From Arthrobotrys musiformis (Eukaryota; Ascomycota; Orbiliomycetes; Orbiliales; Orbiliaceae), in NCBI GenBank assembly GCA_036971715.1, contig JAVHJL010000001.1:62001-126000 (forward strand): a stretch of DNA of 64,000 nt. Reading direction: 5' to 3'. The first letter of the stretch is position 1; each line of letters begins with the position of its first letter. Of this stretch, positions 59,690 through 64,000 are shown piece by piece. Below the pieces are notes generated by a model, which worked only from the letters and a program-made list of their open reading frames with translations, was not told the origin of the DNA and searched no databases. A program made the translations under genes and the position numbers.

Positions 59690-62600
59690 CCGACACCAGA
59701 TCTGGTGAAAAAGCACTCCAGACTGAAGTTGCGTCTTCTCCACCATCGATCCATGTGGCGGTGTACAATTAAAGACTTGCAGGTTTGTGGCAACTGAGGA
59801 GCTCAAAGACACCCTCGAGACAGTCGTATTGGATGTTCAAGCTCTTCATACCAACTTAAACTGCCCCCAGGCTACTCAAACTGCCACGCAAAACCAGCAG
59901 AATATGGGAGCGCTCGAGCTTGTGAAACAACGGCTCAAGCCGTGATCTTCGGGGTATTTCAACTTTTCTGGAAAGCATCCGGGTGTGAACCCGGTATATC
60001 TTGCTTGACGTCGGAGGCAGGGAACAGAGACGAGGTTTTCCACCATACCCAATTATTTTAGGTAACGGGGCCCTTTTCTCCGATGTGACGTGGAGCAAGC
60101 ACCAACATGCAAACGGGTTGGTACTTTTCCAAAAATACGAAGCCATTAGAACACCTCGCCTCGAAATTCGAGTCAAGTCTCATATCGCCCACGAATTGGT
60201 GTCGATATGGGCATAATGCTACAACGCCTTCACCATGAAGATGGTAGGAATTGCCGGCTGGGCCTCCTTTCCGCAGCAAGGGGGGAAAGGAACCTGAACA
60301 GACTAGACAACGCGGCTAGTTCCACCTGTGAATAATTTTTATCGACGACGGGCATGTGCAGTCTGAGAAAAACAAAAGACATGGTCATGGCAATGAATTG
60401 AGCCTGCGCGAGTTGCAAGGCCATCTTCCAATTCCGACCCAAAACGATCCTCTTGCAAGCATGAAATTGCCCAACCAGGGAAGCCAAGGATGATGAAAAT
60501 TTCAGGTTTCATAAGAGCAACCTCAACATGGGGAACCCTATTTCCTAGTTGCCCTTTCATCGCAAAAAATCTCCATGCGAAGATGATTGACAGAAAATGA
60601 AGCTGGAAAACTAAATAACGGTAGCGGAAAAAAGAAGGCAGGAATAACCTTTCACATGTTGAAGACGGAAAGCAACAAGGCCTCGAGGACACAACCGAGA
60701 GAAAACGGGAATGTCGCGAGTGAAAGAGGCGAGCATCTGTCAACAGGGGCCCCAGCACTGGTTCCTTGAACGAAGCTGCTTCTGCAATTGGAGAGAAGAG
60801 TTCACTGTGCGTCAGGCGCAGTACCCTTTCCCCAATATACATTCATACCCATGACCCAGGTGACCTGCCATGGCACAAACAAGAACATTGCAGACTTCCA
60901 TGAAGTCCCTCCAATTAATTGATGACGAGGTAGTGAGGAGGGTGTCCCAAATAATGACAATCGCCTCTGCGATACGACTATGGTATTCTCACTTACAGAA
61001 TAAGTAAGGTTGCTGCAACTGTCCAGCGAGCCTCAAACACCTAGGTCGTTCGATCGTGGTCAGAGAGTTGGCTGTTAGAGCGATATCGGACAGCAGCCTC
61101 CGATGCAAGAATGATTGTCTTTTGTGCAGCTGTGCATCCGACCCGCATGTGCAGTGTATACCAACTCTTCCGTATTGTTCGAGAGATAGGTCCGCAAATT
61201 TGACCGACCTGAGGACCATATACATGTAATTCAGTCGAGAGAACAACCAGTTACTGGAGCGACCTCCTGAGGAGGGTTACGTTGTTTGATCTTCGGCTCT
61301 TTGTCGAATGGTCCAGGATTGCAAATTCGAGAAATCCACTTTGATGTGCGTCGATATCGCGATGCAGCACAAACCCCAAATCTAAGGCTTTTGTCGAAGG
61401 AACACCGTTTTTCGGTACGAAAGCTTGCAGGAAAGATTGCACTCAAGCAGCCATACGCACAGGTTCTCCCACCCTCTATTTCTGTCATACAGAAGGTTTC
61501 CTCTGACTGAGGCTCAACTACAGACCCACCTTTCAACTAAGTAATTAACTAGCAACGTTCGCCCACATCCCGTCTCGACTTCCAAATTGACGTTAACTAC
61601 TCCGTACATTTGACAGTGACAAGGATGCTAGCAGCACCCCGCACGGCACAGGGCTTCTACTATCCTTACATACTTGGTAGTACGACTTACCACCAACACG
61701 AGTCGGTTTTCATTGATATTAATCAACATTTGAGGGTGTCACTGTAACGAAACTAGAGACCTTGAGTATGCAAGGGCTTTGAAGAGGCTGGCACAATTCG
61801 TTTGTCCAGCTCCAGATATCCTCGTTTTGCACCTTGGGTGTTGTGGGCCTTCTGACCAATGTGCATTCACAACTAGCACCCATGCGCACCCACCCTGCTC
61901 AATTGATCAATTGAGGCTCTGCGGTTTATTCCAAGGCCTCCTCTTTTCCCCCTTCTTGCAGAAGAAGGGGACGAGGAGGAAGGGATTGATAGCCTGGAGA
62001 AATCAACAAAGTGATACCTACGGAAACTGAAGATATTCCTTGTGCTCCTTCACGTTTCAGACAAAAAACAAAACCCCTACAAACCAATACTACTAGGAAA
62101 AAGAGGTAGGTTCTAGTAGCACCATACATTGGTCAAAAGGTTCCTTCACAACAACCAGATTGTCAGTTGTGGTTGTACAAGCATGGCCGTTTGAGCCGCC
62201 AGCGATTCCTGCAGGCTCAAACCCTAGGATAGGAGGCATTTAAAGATAAGGGAAAGGAAGAAAAGATAGCAACATATTTTGTCAACTTCGGTATAGTAGT
62301 GACTCTATTATTATTGCTATTATTATTCGTAATGCCAATTTCATGGTGCCTTTCCCCGCCAGGATACCAGGCTTTCATGGATCCTCTGACAATGTTACGA
62401 AATTTTGATACATACAACATGTATCTTGCATCGGTACGAAACTTATGTTGTGATAAACTAGAAGCTTTGGCATGTATGTATGTGCAATTAATTGGCTCGC
62501 AATCTACCGTCACACTTCCTTCACAAATCCGTTAGGTGTAGACGGCTCCTCGAGAGTAGGCTGCAAGGCCTTGTATTTTCTCCCCACCCTTCGCTCTTAC

Positions 62601-64000
62601 CTTCCAAAATTTCGTCAGATCAATGTGAACGGCATATTTTTATTGAATTAACATCGATGTTTTCTGCTTAAAATGTCTAGCCTTGGTCATCGGACCCACT
62701 TTTTCGTTGAGGTTGTACGAATGCCAAGATAAAACCGTCAGGATCTTACGGAAGAACAGGCTGGAAACCCTTGATCATTGAGAATATGGGGCAAAGATGA
62801 GGGAAGTCTTGTCGATGAACTAACGTATAATATCTGTTTTAGTCAACGACTTGTCGGCCTACTTCATGAGCCTCGTGATAAGAACTTTGGTCTAGACCGT
62901 AGCTTACGGAACTTACGGTTGCAATACCCAACCGAATGTTGAATTTTGCGGCTTAAACAGCTCTAGGTTCGCAGTCGTGCCGCAAGTACGATATAGTCCT
63001 TCGTTTTTTTTTTTTGGCGATCAGCGACTAGGAGCAATGCTTGCGCTCTACTATTGCATTTTGTCAGTAAGTATTTCAGGCTCAAAAAAGCTATCAGTAA
63101 TCTTGGGGTACCCAAGTTGAAAACGAAATTTTGGTAATCGGGGATCCACAAAATCCCGAAAACGAAGAAAAGTGTGTATGAATAACAGAAAATTCGTCAG
63201 TAAGACATTTCAATAGCATAACTGAACCCTAGCAAAGGGCCCATCTGGAGAGGCTTTTTGCAAAGTATTAGCAAAACGTAGAGCAATGGGGCGACAGCGA
63301 AAAAGAGCCTCTAACTAACGATGTGTTCAAGACAGCCTTTGATAGTCCGAACCAACCAGGGCTATCCCTGTCAACAATGCACCAGGACGCCCGTTTGATC
63401 TGGTTCGATCAAACCGAAATGAATCGCGACAGCAGGTGCCAGGTGACTTCAAAGTGGAGTATGGACACATTCAAACACTGTTCTTTTTTCCTCTTCTTTG
63501 CTTTCATATCGCACGTTGTATTGCCTTTATAAGCTCTAAACCTCAAAAAGGGTATAATCTCCATCGCTTTGATGATTTTTCACATTGTCGTTATTTAGTT
63601 TCCTCCTAGATCGATACATTGCGGATTCAGTACTGGTAACTAAGAGCCGCTTTCTCGTATCTGTGCAGCTTATCTGCAGCTCCATTTTAGACACGAACAG
63701 CCAAGGGTTACCTTCCAAATGTCAGACCGCAATGTATCCCACATCAGACACTAAATTCAATGTTTGCCAGCGCTAAACATAAAAGAGTTAAAAATCCCAC
63801 CGTCGACGTGGACGGCAAGTTCCATACTTGAATTTGCTTCTCCTCGAATCTGGTGGACAGGTTTCATTGAGCAATCTCAGAAACTCTCGGCGAACAAGCC
63901 TTATCGGATCATTATTACCCGTAATTCCAGCGCAGTTAGGGTTTAGCAAGTGGAAAGGCGGCTCGACCAACGGATCCCCACAAATATATTGTAAGGTCCT
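59690..64000. other. intergenic to the right edge, no supported gene
   Basis: 4.3 kb with no open frame showing a domain. The largest (167 codons on minus at 60339-60842) overlaps others and looks like chance. A short inverted repeat, CCGGGTGTGAACCCGG, lies near 59979-59994. I saw no tRNA or transposon protein. Confidence 0.45.

Noticed and set aside
59979..59994. Inverted repeat CCGGGT...ACCCGG
   Set aside because: Six-base arms with a short loop, and no terminator or gene context; a chance hairpin is likely.

Overview
The window is nuclear DNA of a filamentous ascomycete (Pezizomycotina). The signs are short GT-AG introns of about 50-150 bp with CTAAC/TTAAC-type branch sites, spliced genes on both strands, a fungal NTO1-type PZP protein, a DUF2235 hydrolase, fungal C2H2 regulators, and secreted proteins rich in Ser/Thr or Gln. 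GC content is moderate and long stretches carry no genes. The mix is compatible with Orbiliomycetes or Leotiomycetes, but I cannot place it further from sequence alone. All exon models were read by hand from splice sites and frame continuity.

Layout. 1-3533: the C-terminal half of an MFS transporter (cut by the left edge) and a Ser/Thr-rich surface protein. 5712-7197: an F-box protein (minus). 8314-10249: a three-exon DUF2235 alpha/beta hydrolase (minus). 11757-15447: a 12-cysteine secreted protein and a Gln-rich secreted protein best read as five exons. 15448-19802: non-coding. 19803-21816: a C2H2 regulator (minus). 21817-36345: 14.5 kb without a convincing gene. 36346-38265: an unrecognised four-exon protein with CxCxxCK motifs, a coiled coil and a Cys-rich tail. 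40987-45688: a 1469-residue NTO1/BRPF-like subunit of a histone acetyltransferase complex, in six exons. 46439-47886: a BTB-like protein with a C-terminal membrane segment. 47887-51610: non-coding and rich in palindromes. 51611-about 55199: a large C2H2 regulator (minus) with an unresolved 5' end. 55200-64000: mostly non-coding, with two weak gene candidates near 58.2-59.7 kb.

The genes do not form a recognisable metabolic cluster. Three are surface or secreted proteins, two are likely ubiquitin-ligase adaptors (F-box, BTB), and three are nuclear regulators (two C2H2 factors and NTO1). No tRNA, rRNA, transposase, reverse transcriptase or CRISPR was seen. The best candidates for something undescribed are the CxCxxCK/coiled-coil protein at 36.3-38.3 kb, the Gln-rich secreted protein at 13.1-15.4 kb, and the gene desert upstream of the first C2H2 regulator.
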